Source: MWDF01 sp964577435
GTDB lineage: Bacteria; Bacillota; DTU025; MWDF01
Direction: 5' to 3'
Length of the DNA: 36,912 nucleotides
Assembly: GCA_964577435.1 (NCBI GenBank)
Contig: CAZNZD010000010.1
Coordinates: forward strand, 1 to 36,912
Shown here: positions 6,679 to 15,158 of the stretch, piece by piece
How the letters are laid out: each line of letters starts with the position of its first letter
How positions within the stretch are numbered: the stretch's first letter is position 1
The notes under the pieces: model-generated
Told to the model about the DNA's origin: nothing
Database searches by the model: none
What the model saw: the letters and a program-made list of their open reading frames with translations, nothing else
Made by a program: the position numbers and the translations under genes

Positions 6679-9378
6679 ATGCGCTTGATGAGAGCCAGGA
6701 AGGGGCTGTCGATAAGACAAGGTGTAATCCTTGTCTCTATTGTCGTCTTCACGATAGCTATCCTGACAATCGGCTCCGTAGTATTCGTGAACTGGATCGC
6801 TTCGGCAAGGAAAATGGCCGAAAGCTTTGCAGTCGACGCAAACAAGGGCGCATTAGAGGCAATCGACTCATTCCTGGACGAGCCTCTTCATATCAATACC
6901 GTGACCGGCCGCATAATCGAGCAGGGCCTTGTAGACTTCTCAGATTCAGCTCAGCGCGACAGGTTCCTAACTGGAGTGCTCCTCACCCATATCACTGACA
7001 TCACCAGCTATACGGTGGGACTTGAGACGGGAGAGCTATATGGAGCCAGGAGGAATGCAGAAGGTGATGTCGAGATACTAAGGAACAACAGCGACACCGG
7101 TTGGAACAACGTCTATTACTCGATTGCTAATGACGGGACTGCATTGAAGGTTACTTTGGACGCTGGTCCTTTGGACCCCAGGGCCAGAGACTGGTATATA
7201 GCTGCGAAATCAGCTGGAAGGCAAGTCTTCTCGCCGATTTTCAAGAACTTCCTGCTTGATGATCTGACAATTTCGGCAGCATATCCGATCTACACGGCTG
7301 ACAGGCGCTTGAAAGGGGTGCTGGGAATGCACCTTGTCCTTGGGAGCATCAGCAGATATCTGGAGGAGATCGTCTCGCAAAGCGGGGGTTCAGCTGCAAT
7401 TGTGGAGTCTGATACAGGAATGGTTGTAGCCAACTCCTTTGGCTTGGACAACTTCGTCAAGCGAACAGATGGAGAGATAGCAAGGCTTCCTATTGGTGAA
7501 CTGGGCAACGGCGTAATTGAAGAGGCGTTCAGAGACGACAGCAAAGCGACTGGAAGTGCGTCTTTGCTTAAAGGTAATGGAACGAAGTACTACGCAAGCA
7601 CATCAAGATACGAAAAAGACGGTCTGAACTGGACAGTCATAGTCACTGTCCCTCAAAGCCTCTTCATGGGGCATGTTAGCGGCAGCATAAAGATAGCCAT
7701 GCTTTTGGCTGTGGTCATCCTGGTCATGTACATGCTCCTCCATGGTTTCCTAACGCAGAGGCTGACACGCCCGCTGCAGAATCTGATCACTGCAGCTGAC
7801 GGGTTTTCTGAGGGAGACCTATCTGTAAGGGCTGAGATTGCCAAGGACGATGAGCTGGGAAAGCTGGGCAGCGCATTCAACCGCATGGCAGACACGATCA
7901 GGTCGCTCCTGACAAACCTGGAAGGGGCGGTCAAGCAGCGGACAGACCAGCTCAACAGGACCAACGAAGACCTGGAAGCTAGCAGTGAAAGGCTTCAGAC
8001 GCTGCTGGATTCGACAGCAGAGGCTATATACGGCATCGACACGAACGGGCAGTGCACCTTCTGCAATCGAAGTTTCCTTAAGATAATGGGATATGAGAGG
8101 CAGGAGCAGCTGCTAGGAAGGAACATGCACTTCCAGATACATCACACAGGCAAGGATGGGGTGCACACTCCAGTGGAGCAGTGCGAGATCTTCAAGGCCT
8201 TCACTGAGGGCAAGGGCATACATTCCGACAATGAGGTCTTCTGGAAGGCGGATGGAAGCCCAATCGAAGTTGAATACAGGTCTTACCCTATCAAGAAGGC
8301 GGAGCAGGTGATTGGCGCAGTGGTGACTTTCACAGATAACTCGGACAGAAGGCGAAATGAGGAGAGAATAAGGTATCTGAGCAGCCATGACTCTCTGACT
8401 GGCTTGCTGAACAGGTCAAGCTTCGAGATGAAGCTGAGGGAACTGGATGTTCCCGACATGCTGCCTCTTGCCATCATCTTCGGCGATGTTAACGGGTTGA
8501 AGCTTACAAACGACGTTTTCGGACATGCTGCAGGGGACGTGCTCATAAGGAAGGCGGGGGAGGCGCTAGACAGGTCAATAGGAAAAAGGGGCGTGGTTTG
8601 CAGGGTAGGAGGTGACGAGTTCGCGGCGCTGGTCCCGCGGACTTCCATAGACGAGATTACCGGCATACTGAGCGATATAAGGGCCGACCTGCCCAAGGAG
8701 AGGGAGCTTTCCATCAAGTTCAGCATGGCCCTGGGTTTCGATATCAAGGAATCCGGCAGGCAGAGGATTGAAAACGCCCTTGAGAACGCAGAGAACATGA
8801 TGTATCAGGACAAGACGCTCAACCGGAGGGCCGTCAACAGCGAGATGGTAAGCACGATAATGTCGTCGCTGCATATGAAAAGCCCTAAGGAAAGGCAGCA
8901 TTCAATAAACGTCAGCGCCTATTGCCGCGACATCGGAGACGAACTAGGCATGGATGCAACTGGGGTCAAGAAACTCAGGGAGGCAGGTTACTTCCACGAC
9001 ATAGGCAAAGTTGTGCTTGATGTTAAGGTCCTTAACAAGGATGGCGCCTTCACTGAGGACGATAAGCTGGAGATGCAGCAGCATCCCGTGGTTGGCTTCA
9101 AGATTCTTAACATCTTCGACGACACCCTGGACCTTGCGGAAGCTATATACAGCCATCACGAGAGGTGGGACGGGTCAGGCTATCCAAAGGGTCTGAAGGG
9201 AAATGAGATACCAGTCTCGGCAAGGGTGATCGCCGTTGCCGAGTACTACGACGCGCTTACGAACACCATGGTTACTGACGCAATAAGCAGCGAAGAGGCA
9301 AGCGAGCGATTACGGATGCAAGCCGGCAGCAAGCTTGATCCGGATATTGTCAAGGCGTTCATAAACACGCTAGGGTAG
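6679..9378 (+). CDS. Cache-HAMP-PAS-GGDEF-HD-GYP membrane c-di-GMP protein
   Basis: An 899-residue sensor. Order of parts: membrane helix (about 14-42), extracytoplasmic Cache-like sensor (43-330, with DPRARDWYIAA typical of dCache), second helix (337-357), HAMP (358-412), short coiled coil, PAS (about 435-555), GGDEF (570-715) and HD-GYP (from about 730). The GGDEF motif is intact (VGGDEF, 643-648), with DVNGLKLTND before it, so diguanylate cyclase activity is possible; no RxxD inhibitory site is evident. The phosphodiesterase motifs are intact too: HD at 773-774 in FHDIGK, then HHERWDGSGYP with GYP at 834-836. The ATG is chosen for the AGGAGGT site 6 bases upstream; a GTG at 6652 lies before that site. 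Both synthesis and breakdown of c-di-GMP may be present, but the signal is unknown. Confidence 0.93.
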   Translation: MRLMRARKGLSIRQGVILVSIVVFTIAILTIGSVVFVNWIASARKMAESFAVDANKGALEAIDSFLDEPLHINTVTGRIIEQGLVDFSDSAQRDRFLTGVLLTHITDITSYTVGLETGELYGARRNAEGDVEILRNNSDTGWNNVYYSIANDGTALKVTLDAGPLDPRARDWYIAAKSAGRQVFSPIFKNFLLDDLTISAAYPIYTADRRLKGVLGMHLVLGSISRYLEEIVSQSGGSAAIVESDTGMVVANSFGLDNFVKRTDGEIARLPIGELGNGVIEEAFRDDSKATGSASLLKGNGTKYYASTSRYEKDGLNWTVIVTVPQSLFMGHVSGSIKIAMLLAVVILVMYMLLHGFLTQRLTRPLQNLITAADGFSEGDLSVRAEIAKDDELGKLGSAFNRMADTIRSLLTNLEGAVKQRTDQLNRTNEDLEASSERLQTLLDSTAEAIYGIDTNGQCTFCNRSFLKIMGYERQEQLLGRNMHFQIHHTGKDGVHTPVEQCEIFKAFTEGKGIHSDNEVFWKADGSPIEVEYRSYPIKKAEQVIGAVVTFTDNSDRRRNEERIRYLSSHDSLTGLLNRSSFEMKLRELDVPDMLPLAIIFGDVNGLKLTNDVFGHAAGDVLIRKAGEALDRSIGKRGVVCRVGGDEFAALVPRTSIDEITGILSDIRADLPKERELSIKFSMALGFDIKESGRQRIENALENAENMMYQDKTLNRRAVNSEMVSTIMSSLHMKSPKERQHSINVSAYCRDIGDELGMDATGVKKLREAGYFHDIGKVVLDVKVLNKDGAFTEDDKLEMQQHPVVGFKILNIFDDTLDLAEAIYSHHERWDGSGYPKGLKGNEIPVSARVIAVAEYYDALTNTMVTDAISSEEASERLRMQAGSKLDPDIVKAFINTLG

Positions 9379-9562
9379 GTATATTATTCGAATATGCGGA
9401 TATATGGATATATACTACTAAAAATGCTATTAATGGAAGCAATGGCTGGCATCGGATGCTAAGTGATGAACGATCTTTATGCGCCGAAGAAAATGAAATG
9501 CAATGCCTTGATGGCATTGCTGAAGTAACATATTTTTGTATAGCTACTCGACTTAGGGATGC
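9379..9562. other. AT-rich convergent intergenic region with palindrome and hairpin
   Basis: No gene is seen. TATTCGAATA (9385-9394) is a perfect palindrome, followed by a GGATATA direct repeat (about 9398-9415). GCAATGCC (9500-9507) and GGCATTGC (9513-9520) form an 8-bp hairpin. On the minus strand this hairpin is followed by ATTTCATTTTC, so it may terminate the pyrophosphatase transcript. Confidence 0.45.
9500..9520 (-). terminator. Candidate terminator of ppa
   Basis: An 8-bp stem with a 5-base loop, 43 bases past the ppa stop, with a T-rich tail on the minus strand. The tail is interrupted, so the call is tentative. Confidence 0.45.
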
Positions 9563-10093
9563 CTACTTACAGAAAACCTCGATGTATCGGTCTATGCACT
9601 CCTTAACTATAGCTTCAGCTGCAGTCCGGTCCTTGACGCTGTCCATTGCAGTTTCCTTGCCCTCAAGGGTCTTATAGACCGAGAAGAAGTGCGACATCTC
9701 GTCGAAGATGTGGCTTGGCAGCTCGCCGATGTTCGTGAAGTGATTGTAGGTTGGATCTCCGAAAGGTATAGCGATAATCTTCTCGTCCTTCTGGCCGTTG
9801 TCTTCCATGATTATCACGCCGATTGGAAAGCATTTCACCAGGGAAAGAGGATGAAGCTCCTCAGAGCAGAGGACCAGGACATCTAGCGGGTCGTTGTCTT
9901 GGGCGTATGTCCTCGGTATGAATCCGTAGTTTGCAGGGTAATGCGTAGAAGTATACAGGACCCTGTCCATGAGCAGGAAACCTGTCTCCTTGTCCAGCTC
10001 ATACTTCGTCTTATAACCCTTGGGGATTTCGATTACCGCATAGAAGCTGTTTGGCTGGATTCTTTTGGGCGAAATGTCGTGCCAGATGTTCAT
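9563..10093 (-). CDS. ppa: Inorganic pyrophosphatase, family I
   Basis: A 176-residue soluble enzyme that hydrolyses pyrophosphate to two phosphates and so drives biosynthetic reactions. Among these is ADP-glucose synthesis by the glg genes further right. The family I core is intact: YPANYGFIP, then DNDPLDVLVL with Asp66 and Asp71, and MEDNGQKDEK with Asp98 and Asp103. These four match the metal-binding aspartates of the E. coli enzyme. Length is normal for a bacterial family I enzyme. The ATG is preceded by GGAGG with good spacing on the minus strand. It is probably transcribed alone from its own promoter and is convergent with the c-di-GMP gene. Confidence 0.96.
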   Translation of the reverse strand: MNIWHDISPKRIQPNSFYAVIEIPKGYKTKYELDKETGFLLMDRVLYTSTHYPANYGFIPRTYAQDNDPLDVLVLCSEELHPLSLVKCFPIGVIIMEDNGQKDEKIIAIPFGDPTYNHFTNIGELPSHIFDEMSHFFSVYKTLEGKETAMDSVKDRTAAEAIVKECIDRYIEVFCK

Positions 10094-10147
10094 GCTGTCC
10101 TCCGTCAGGGCTCATTTCCCTTAATGCATCCCTCTTCGTATCATAAT

Positions 10148-10176
10148 ATACTATTCCTGCAGATCAGGCAGGTCAA
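10148..10176 (-). promoter_or_regulatory. Promoter of ppa
   Basis: On the minus strand TTGACC (10176-10171) and TAGTAT (10153-10148) are 17 bases apart. The start would fall near 10140, about 47 bases before the ppa ATG. Confidence 0.6.
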
Positions 10177-10210
10177 GGCACAGGAACACGGAAGTACAAC
10201 ATGGCTTCAG

Positions 10211-10915
10211 CTATACATCAGCGTTCTTTGCTCTTAGCAGGCTATCGGCAAGAAGCGCCATAAGAAGCACCGGAAGGGTCCCCTTAACGACTTTCAGGGC
10301 ATCATAGGTCCTGATGCCTGAGATTATAGTTACTCCAAGGCCTCCGGCTCCGACCGACGCTCCCAATGTAGCAGCCGATATATTGATGATGAGGGCTATT
10401 TTCAGCCCCGCTAGGATTATCGGATAGGCAAGGGGCAGCTCTACCTTGACCAGTACCTGAAGCCTGCTCATGCCCACGCCCTTCGCAGCTTCCCTCACTC
10501 CTGAGCCTACCTCCTCAAGGCCGGTTATCGTGTTTCTAAGAATCGGAAGGATCGCATAGATGAAGAGAGCTAGCATGCAGGGGAGGTTGCCGTAACCGAG
10601 CGCCGGAACGGAAAGGGCGATTATCGCGACGCTGGGGAAAGTTTCCCCAATTGCGCATGCTGACAGCATAAGGCCCTTCAGCTCTCGGTTGCCGATGAAG
10701 TGCAGCGCACATCCCAGGAATAGGGAAAGGATCAGGGCGGCAGCTGTGGGAAGCAATGATAGTTGCACGTGCTGCCATGTAAGTACATAGAGCGGCGTGC
10801 GCTCTATTACCCTGGCGCCCGTTCGCGATCCTTCTAACATCCCCTCTATCAGGCCGAAACCGAAAACGGATGCCGCAAGGAGAAGGGCGATGACGATTAC
10901 TTGAAGCCTTCTCAT
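10211..10915 (-). CDS. yehW: Osmoprotectant ABC transporter permease, YehW-like
   Basis: A 234-residue membrane permease with about six hydrophobic segments. It carries the conserved cytoplasmic loop of this ABC class, EAAKGVGMSRLQVLVKVELPLAYPIILAG, seen around residues 140-168, and a glycine-rich GASVGAGGLGVTI. It is the last of four overlapping genes in the order binding protein, long permease, ATPase, short permease. That is the order of the E. coli yehZYXW (osmF) operon for glycine-betaine-type osmoprotectants. The ATG at 10915 overlaps the ATPase stop (ATGA). An in-frame GTG at 10939 would add eight residues and is less likely. Confidence 0.88.
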   Translation of the reverse strand: MRRLQVIVIALLLAASVFGFGLIEGMLEGSRTGARVIERTPLYVLTWQHVQLSLLPTAAALILSLFLGCALHFIGNRELKGLMLSACAIGETFPSVAIIALSVPALGYGNLPCMLALFIYAILPILRNTITGLEEVGSGVREAAKGVGMSRLQVLVKVELPLAYPIILAGLKIALIINISAATLGASVGAGGLGVTIISGIRTYDALKVVKGTLPVLLMALLADSLLRAKNADV

Positions 10916-11865
10916 CTTCTTGCCTCGTGCATCAGCCACTTGATGTCGGCAAGAGACAGCCTGCAGTACTTCCCGTTGCTCTGCCTGACCTGCACGAAAT
11001 CCTCCTTGGCGCTGATCATCTTGGCCATAAGGTCCTTCAGCGTGGTTTCGGAGCCCAGCTCGATGACGCCCGCCTGCTCGTCAAGCTCGCCTTTTTCGAT
11101 GCAGTACAGCTCAAGGGAATCGACTTCGTACCTCTTCAGGAGCCTGAGGGAGTACTCCTGTCCTAAGAAACCCTTGACGAAGCTGTCCTGAGTTGATTCC
11201 AGCTCGAGCGGTTCGCCCACGGCGGCAACCCTGCCCTTCTCCATCACGGCTATCCTGTCGGCGAGGAATATGGCCTCCTCGACATCGTGCGTCACGAACA
11301 CCACTGTCTTTCTCAGCTCCTTCTGTATCGAAAGGAACTGCTTCTGAAGGTTCTCCCTGGTCTGAGGGTCCACTGCCCCGAACGGCTCGTCCATGAGAAG
11401 TATGGGAGGGTCAGCGGCGAGGGCTCTTAAGACTCCGACGCGCTGGGCTTCGCCTCCGGAAAGCTGCGAAGGGAACTTATCCAGGTAGCTTTGCGGAAGG
11501 CCGCTTATCGAGATGAGGAAGCCGACCCTTTCTGAGATCGTCTTCTCGGGCCATTTCAGAAGCCTCGGCACCGTCGCTATGTTCGAGTACACGTTCATAT
11601 GTGGGAAAAGCCCTACCTCCTGGATGCAGTAGCCGATCCCCCTGCGTAGCGTCTCCTCCTTATACTCTAAGATGCTCCTGCCATTGACCGAGATTGCGCC
11701 TAAGTCGGCGACGACCATCCTGTTGATGCATTTAAGAAGCGTCGACTTGCCGCAGCCTGACGGCCCGATCAGGATGAGCAGCTCGCCGTCTGTGATATCA
11801 AGGCTCACCCCGTCTAAGGCCAGCTGCCCGTCATATGACTTCCTAAGGTCCCTGATTTCAATCAT
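10912..11865 (-). CDS. yehX: Osmoprotectant ABC transporter ATPase, YehX-like
   Basis: A 317-residue ATPase of the quaternary-amine (ProV/OpuBA/YehX) group. Walker A GPSGCGKST is at 34-42, the signature LSGGEAQR at 135-142, Walker B ILLMDEP at 155-161, and the switch histidine is His193. After about residue 235 there is a C-terminal region of some 80 residues. It ends in what may be a single degenerate CBS repeat; in the related OpuA-type ATPases a CBS pair senses ionic strength, so gating here could differ. The start overlaps the end of the long permease gene by 8 bases, indicating translational coupling. Confidence 0.92.
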   Translation of the reverse strand: MIEIRDLRKSYDGQLALDGVSLDITDGELLILIGPSGCGKSTLLKCINRMVVADLGAISVNGRSILEYKEETLRRGIGYCIQEVGLFPHMNVYSNIATVPRLLKWPEKTISERVGFLISISGLPQSYLDKFPSQLSGGEAQRVGVLRALAADPPILLMDEPFGAVDPQTRENLQKQFLSIQKELRKTVVFVTHDVEEAIFLADRIAVMEKGRVAAVGEPLELESTQDSFVKGFLGQEYSLRLLKRYEVDSLELYCIEKGELDEQAGVIELGSETTLKDLMAKMISAKEDFVQVRQSNGKYCRLSLADIKWLMHEARR

Positions 11866-12997
11866 TTAGATGCATCACCGCTTTTCTGATTCCCCCCTCG
11901 GCGGCAACGAGCGCCCCGTCGAGAAGCAGCGCCATGATTATGACCGGAAGAGATCCGAGGAGCACCAGGTCGTATGCCGCCTGCGAAAGCCCGAGGAATA
12001 TCAAAGTGCCCATGCCGCCTCCACCAACCAGACCGGCTATGGTCGCGTTTCCCACGTTCTGGGTAATTGCTGTCCTGATGCCCGAGAAGATGACTGGGAA
12101 GGCGAGCGGGAGCTTGACCTTCACGAACACCTGGGATGGAGTCATGCCCATGGCGGATGCGCCGAACAACGTTCTCTGGTCGATGTTAGAAAAGCCGGCC
12201 ATGGTGTTCATCGTAATCGGAAACAGGCAGTAGAGGCCAAGCGCAATGAACGCAGGTGTGAATCCGATGCCCCTGATGCCTAGCTCCTGCAAGAGCGGGA
12301 ACTTCCGTGCCAGGCTGGTAAGCGGCAGCATGATGATCCCCAGCAGGGACAGAGTGGGAAGCACCTGTATGAAATTGATGAAGCCGAGCACAAGCGCCCT
12401 TGCCTTTCGATTTGCATGGCAAAGGTAACCAAGAAGGACCCCTGGCAGTATCGCAGCGAACGCCGAAAGGAATGCCAGCTTCAGGTGGTTGCCTATCTCG
12501 GCTGAGAACGTCGCCCGCCTGTTCAGGTATTCCTTATATAGCGAGAGGTTGGGTGACATCCCTCCGATAAATACGATTGCAATCGATGCTGCGAGAACCA
12601 GCAATCCGCCACCCCGGGACTTGCCGGAAGTCGCAAGCATTGCGAAGCCGACGCCCGAAAGCCAGAATCCGGAACCCAGCGCGAAGCGGTATCCAGGCTC
12701 AACCGGAAACGCGGGGGAATGCGAAGAAACTGCCAGCATCAGAAGTGCAGGAATAAAAGCGGAGATTACGACGGCTGCAAGCTCAGCAATGCCGCCCAGC
12801 TTGGACGAAAGCAGGCATAAAGCGAAGAAAAGCCCCACCAGCAGGACTCCTATGAGTGCGCTTGCCCCGATTGCATCATTCAGCATGACGGGCGTGCCTG
12901 TCGACAGCCTTCCCTGCTTGAAGTAGGCGAGGGGCTGCCACAACAGGGCACTAATGAGCGCAAAGGCGAAGAACTGCCGGTAGGACGGGGCTCTCAT
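11858..12997 (-). CDS. yehY: Osmoprotectant ABC transporter permease, YehY-like long form
   Basis: A 379-residue permease. The N-terminal 150 residues form four or so extra hydrophobic segments, and the C-terminal half holds the standard permease domain. That domain contains the EAA-type loop (GASAMGMTPSQVFVKVKLPLAFP, about 285-307) and the glycine-rich GLVGGGGMGTLIF. The combination of a long N-terminal membrane extension and about 380 residues matches YehY of the OsmF system rather than OpuBB. It starts on an ATG overlapping the binding-protein stop (ATGA). It should form a heterodimeric membrane channel with the YehW-like protein. Confidence 0.9.
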   Translation of the reverse strand: MRAPSYRQFFAFALISALLWQPLAYFKQGRLSTGTPVMLNDAIGASALIGVLLVGLFFALCLLSSKLGGIAELAAVVISAFIPALLMLAVSSHSPAFPVEPGYRFALGSGFWLSGVGFAMLATSGKSRGGGLLVLAASIAIVFIGGMSPNLSLYKEYLNRRATFSAEIGNHLKLAFLSAFAAILPGVLLGYLCHANRKARALVLGFINFIQVLPTLSLLGIIMLPLTSLARKFPLLQELGIRGIGFTPAFIALGLYCLFPITMNTMAGFSNIDQRTLFGASAMGMTPSQVFVKVKLPLAFPVIFSGIRTAITQNVGNATIAGLVGGGGMGTLIFLGLSQAAYDLVLLGSLPVIIMALLLDGALVAAEGGIRKAVMHLND

Positions 12998-13932
12998 TTC
13001 AGAAAGCCATTCGCCTTCAGATACTCCTCAGCCACAACTGCGGCATCCCTTCCGTCGTAGGCCACCTGCGAGTTCAGGTTCTGCAGCGCCTCCAGTGTGA
13101 GGGATTCGAAGACTGGCTTCAGCAGGGACTCTATCTTAGGGTAAAGCTTCAGTACCGCACCTCTTATCACGGGAGCCGGCAGGTATACAGGCGGGATGTG
13201 GAGCGGGTCCTCAAGCACCACGAGGTTCATCTGCTCCAGGGCGCCGTCCGTCCCGTAGACCAGGGACGCGTTTACTCCGCTTGTCCCCTCCGATAGTGCT
13301 TTGAGCATCTCAGCGGTGTTCCCTGACGACAGGATGATCAGCTGGCTTTCGTCCAGCTTGAAGCCGTAACCCTGCTCATATCCAAGAAGGCCCATGGGGT
13401 TCTCCACGAAGCCGGCAGCGCATATTAGCTTCACCGGGTTCCCGGCGTTCACATAGTCCGCGAAATCCTGCATGCTCTTCACCCCGGTAGCCTCTGAGAA
13501 GTCGCGCTTCACGGCGATCATCTCCGTGTTGTTGGCCGGAGCGGGGGTAAGCCAGATGATATCCATCTTGTCCTTGTCAAGCTGGGCTGTGAACTCATAG
13601 CCCTTGACAGGGTCGTTCCAGATGGTGGTATCGGTGGCTTCGTCAGGGTGGTAGTACTGGCCTGATCCGGTGTAGTCCACAACGAGGTCCGCCTCGCCGT
13701 TTTCCAGAGCTTTCCTAAGGATGTCGGGGGTCCCGAAGTTGATTTTATCGACTACTTTAATATCCTCTGACTCCAGCAGCATGATGATCATCCTGCCGAG
13801 GACGCTTCCCTCCGAGTCAAGCATCGTGGCTACCGTCACCGGTGACTTGTCCTTTTCCCTGAGCAATAGAACCGCGGTCACTGCTGCTGCCGCCACTACG
13901 ACTAGAACAACCAGAAGAACCCACTTCTTCAT
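12994..13932 (-). CDS. osmF: Osmoprotectant-binding protein, OsmF/YehZ-like
   Basis: A 312-residue extracytoplasmic binding protein for glycine betaine or similar solutes. The mature part starts with VTVATMLDSEGSVLGRMI, typical of the OpuBC/OsmF group. It contains the DLVVDYTGSG segment (about 83-92) that lines the ligand pocket, then APANNTEMIAVK and SLVYGTDGALEQ. The N terminus MKKWVLLVVLVVVAAAAVTAV has no cysteine, so it is either cleaved by signal peptidase I or kept as a membrane anchor; it is not a lipoprotein. The ATG follows GGGGGGTT. It heads the four-gene operon. An inverted repeat lies about 65-85 bases upstream. Confidence 0.92.
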   Translation of the reverse strand: MKKWVLLVVLVVVAAAAVTAVLLLREKDKSPVTVATMLDSEGSVLGRMIIMLLESEDIKVVDKINFGTPDILRKALENGEADLVVDYTGSGQYYHPDEATDTTIWNDPVKGYEFTAQLDKDKMDIIWLTPAPANNTEMIAVKRDFSEATGVKSMQDFADYVNAGNPVKLICAAGFVENPMGLLGYEQGYGFKLDESQLIILSSGNTAEMLKALSEGTSGVNASLVYGTDGALEQMNLVVLEDPLHIPPVYLPAPVIRGAVLKLYPKIESLLKPVFESLTLEALQNLNSQVAYDGRDAAVVAEEYLKANGFLK

Positions 13933-13997
13933 TAAAACAACCCCCCATTGTTAGGGCTCGCTAGAGCCTTCCATGAACAAGAGTTCTACCGCAAGAC

Positions 13998-14016
13998 GCG
14001 AAATCCTGCATTTCGC
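13998..14016. promoter_or_regulatory. Inverted repeat in the osmF/HAD divergent region
   Basis: GCGAAAT (13998-14004) and ATTTCGC (14010-14016) are perfect 7-base arms around CCTGC. It lies in the roughly 200-base region between two divergent genes, where an operator would be expected. No regulator is identified. Confidence 0.4.
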
Positions 14017-14133
14017 CTATGACCAGCTTGAAGTGATCTTTGCTGTTACATGCGATCTCTGCAGTTGTTGGCAATTCTGCAGTATGCTTATATGTACTTA
14101 GAATGATTCCTTCGGGTTAAATGAGGAGGCAGC

Positions 14134-14997
14134 ATGTCTGGGATACTGATTGCGATTTGCTACGATTTCGACGGCACGCTTTCCCCCGGCAACATGCAGG
14201 AGTACGACTTCTTCAAGGGATTGGGCATGACGCCGGCGGAGTTCTGGGAGGAGGCGAGGAAGCTCGCCCTGGCCCAGTCGGCTGACTCCGTCCTTGCTTA
14301 TATGAAGCTTATGATAGACAAGGCCGGAAGCAGGGGCGGCATGAGGATAGACCGGGAGGCTTTCGCCGAGTACGGAAGCAGCGTAGAGCTCTTCAAGGGT
14401 GTGGACGGCTGGTTCGAACGGGTGAACGAGTATGCAAGGGGCAGGGGGGCCGAGACGGAGCATTACATAATCTCCTCCGGTATCAAGGAGATGATCGAGG
14501 GTACGAGGATCGCCCGCCACTTCAAGGACATATTCGCGAGCTCGTTCATATATGATGCCGATGGCAAGGCTGAGTGGCCCGCGATGGCGATTAACTACAC
14601 CAACAAGACACAGTACCTCTTCCGCATCAACAAGGGAGTGGAGGATATCACAGACAACAAGGTGGTCAACAGGCACGTGCCTCACGATGAGAGGAGGATT
14701 CCTTTCAGCAGGATGGCATACCTTGGCGACGGAGACACCGACATCCCGTGCATGAAGCTGGTGAAGGAGAAAGGTGGCTTCTCGCTGTCGGTCTTTCCCG
14801 GTGTCCCCGAGAGGAAGAGGAGGGAAGCCTGCGAGCTTCACGCACAAGGGCGGGTGAACGCAGTTGCGCTAGCCGACTACTCCGAGGGCTCGTACCTGGA
14901 GTCGATCATCTTCGCGTTCATAGACCATGTGGTGGCGGACGCCAAGCTTGACGATGTATCAGCGGTCCTTGACTGCGGAGACCCGAGATTATGGTAG
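14134..14997 (+). CDS. HAD-family phosphatase
   Basis: A 287-residue haloacid-dehalogenase superfamily hydrolase. Motif I is DFDGTL (11-16), giving Asp11 as nucleophile and Asp13 as acid/base. Motif II is likely IISSG (112-116), and motif IV is GDGDTD (198-203). The large insert between motifs I and II is helical, like the C1 cap of phosphoserine phosphatases. The substrate is unknown; serine phosphate or another small phosphomonoester is possible. The ATG is preceded by GAGGAGG. A candidate -10 box TAGAAT lies at 14099-14104 without a clear -35 partner. It is divergent from the osmoprotectant operon, which need not mean a shared function. Confidence 0.85.
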   Translation: MSGILIAICYDFDGTLSPGNMQEYDFFKGLGMTPAEFWEEARKLALAQSADSVLAYMKLMIDKAGSRGGMRIDREAFAEYGSSVELFKGVDGWFERVNEYARGRGAETEHYIISSGIKEMIEGTRIARHFKDIFASSFIYDADGKAEWPAMAINYTNKTQYLFRINKGVEDITDNKVVNRHVPHDERRIPFSRMAYLGDGDTDIPCMKLVKEKGGFSLSVFPGVPERKRREACELHAQGRVNAVALADYSEGSYLESIIFAFIDHVVADAKLDDVSAVLDCGDPRLW

Positions 14998-15044
14998 CCA
15001 AAAGGGTGAAGCCCTTATTTGTCCGTTTATGTGCAAATTAGGTA

Positions 15045-15073
15045 TTGATATTTGTCTTAGATGCATTTAAAAT
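15045..15073 (+). promoter_or_regulatory. Promoter of the zinc-ribbon gene
   Basis: TTGATA at 15045-15050 and TAAAAT at 15068-15073 with a 17-base spacer, both close to consensus. The expected leader is about 80 bases long. Confidence 0.6.
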
Positions 15074-15158
15074 AGAGATGCTGTCTAAAGTAAGGTCCAT
15101 CAACTATGGCGCTCCGAACTCTGGCAGTTAGATCAAAATTAAGCGAGGTAAGAAATTA

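Noticed and set aside
14098..14847. A 249-codon minus-strand frame over the HAD gene
   Set aside because: The plus-strand gene has clear HAD motifs and a GAGGAGG site; the antisense frame shows no domain.
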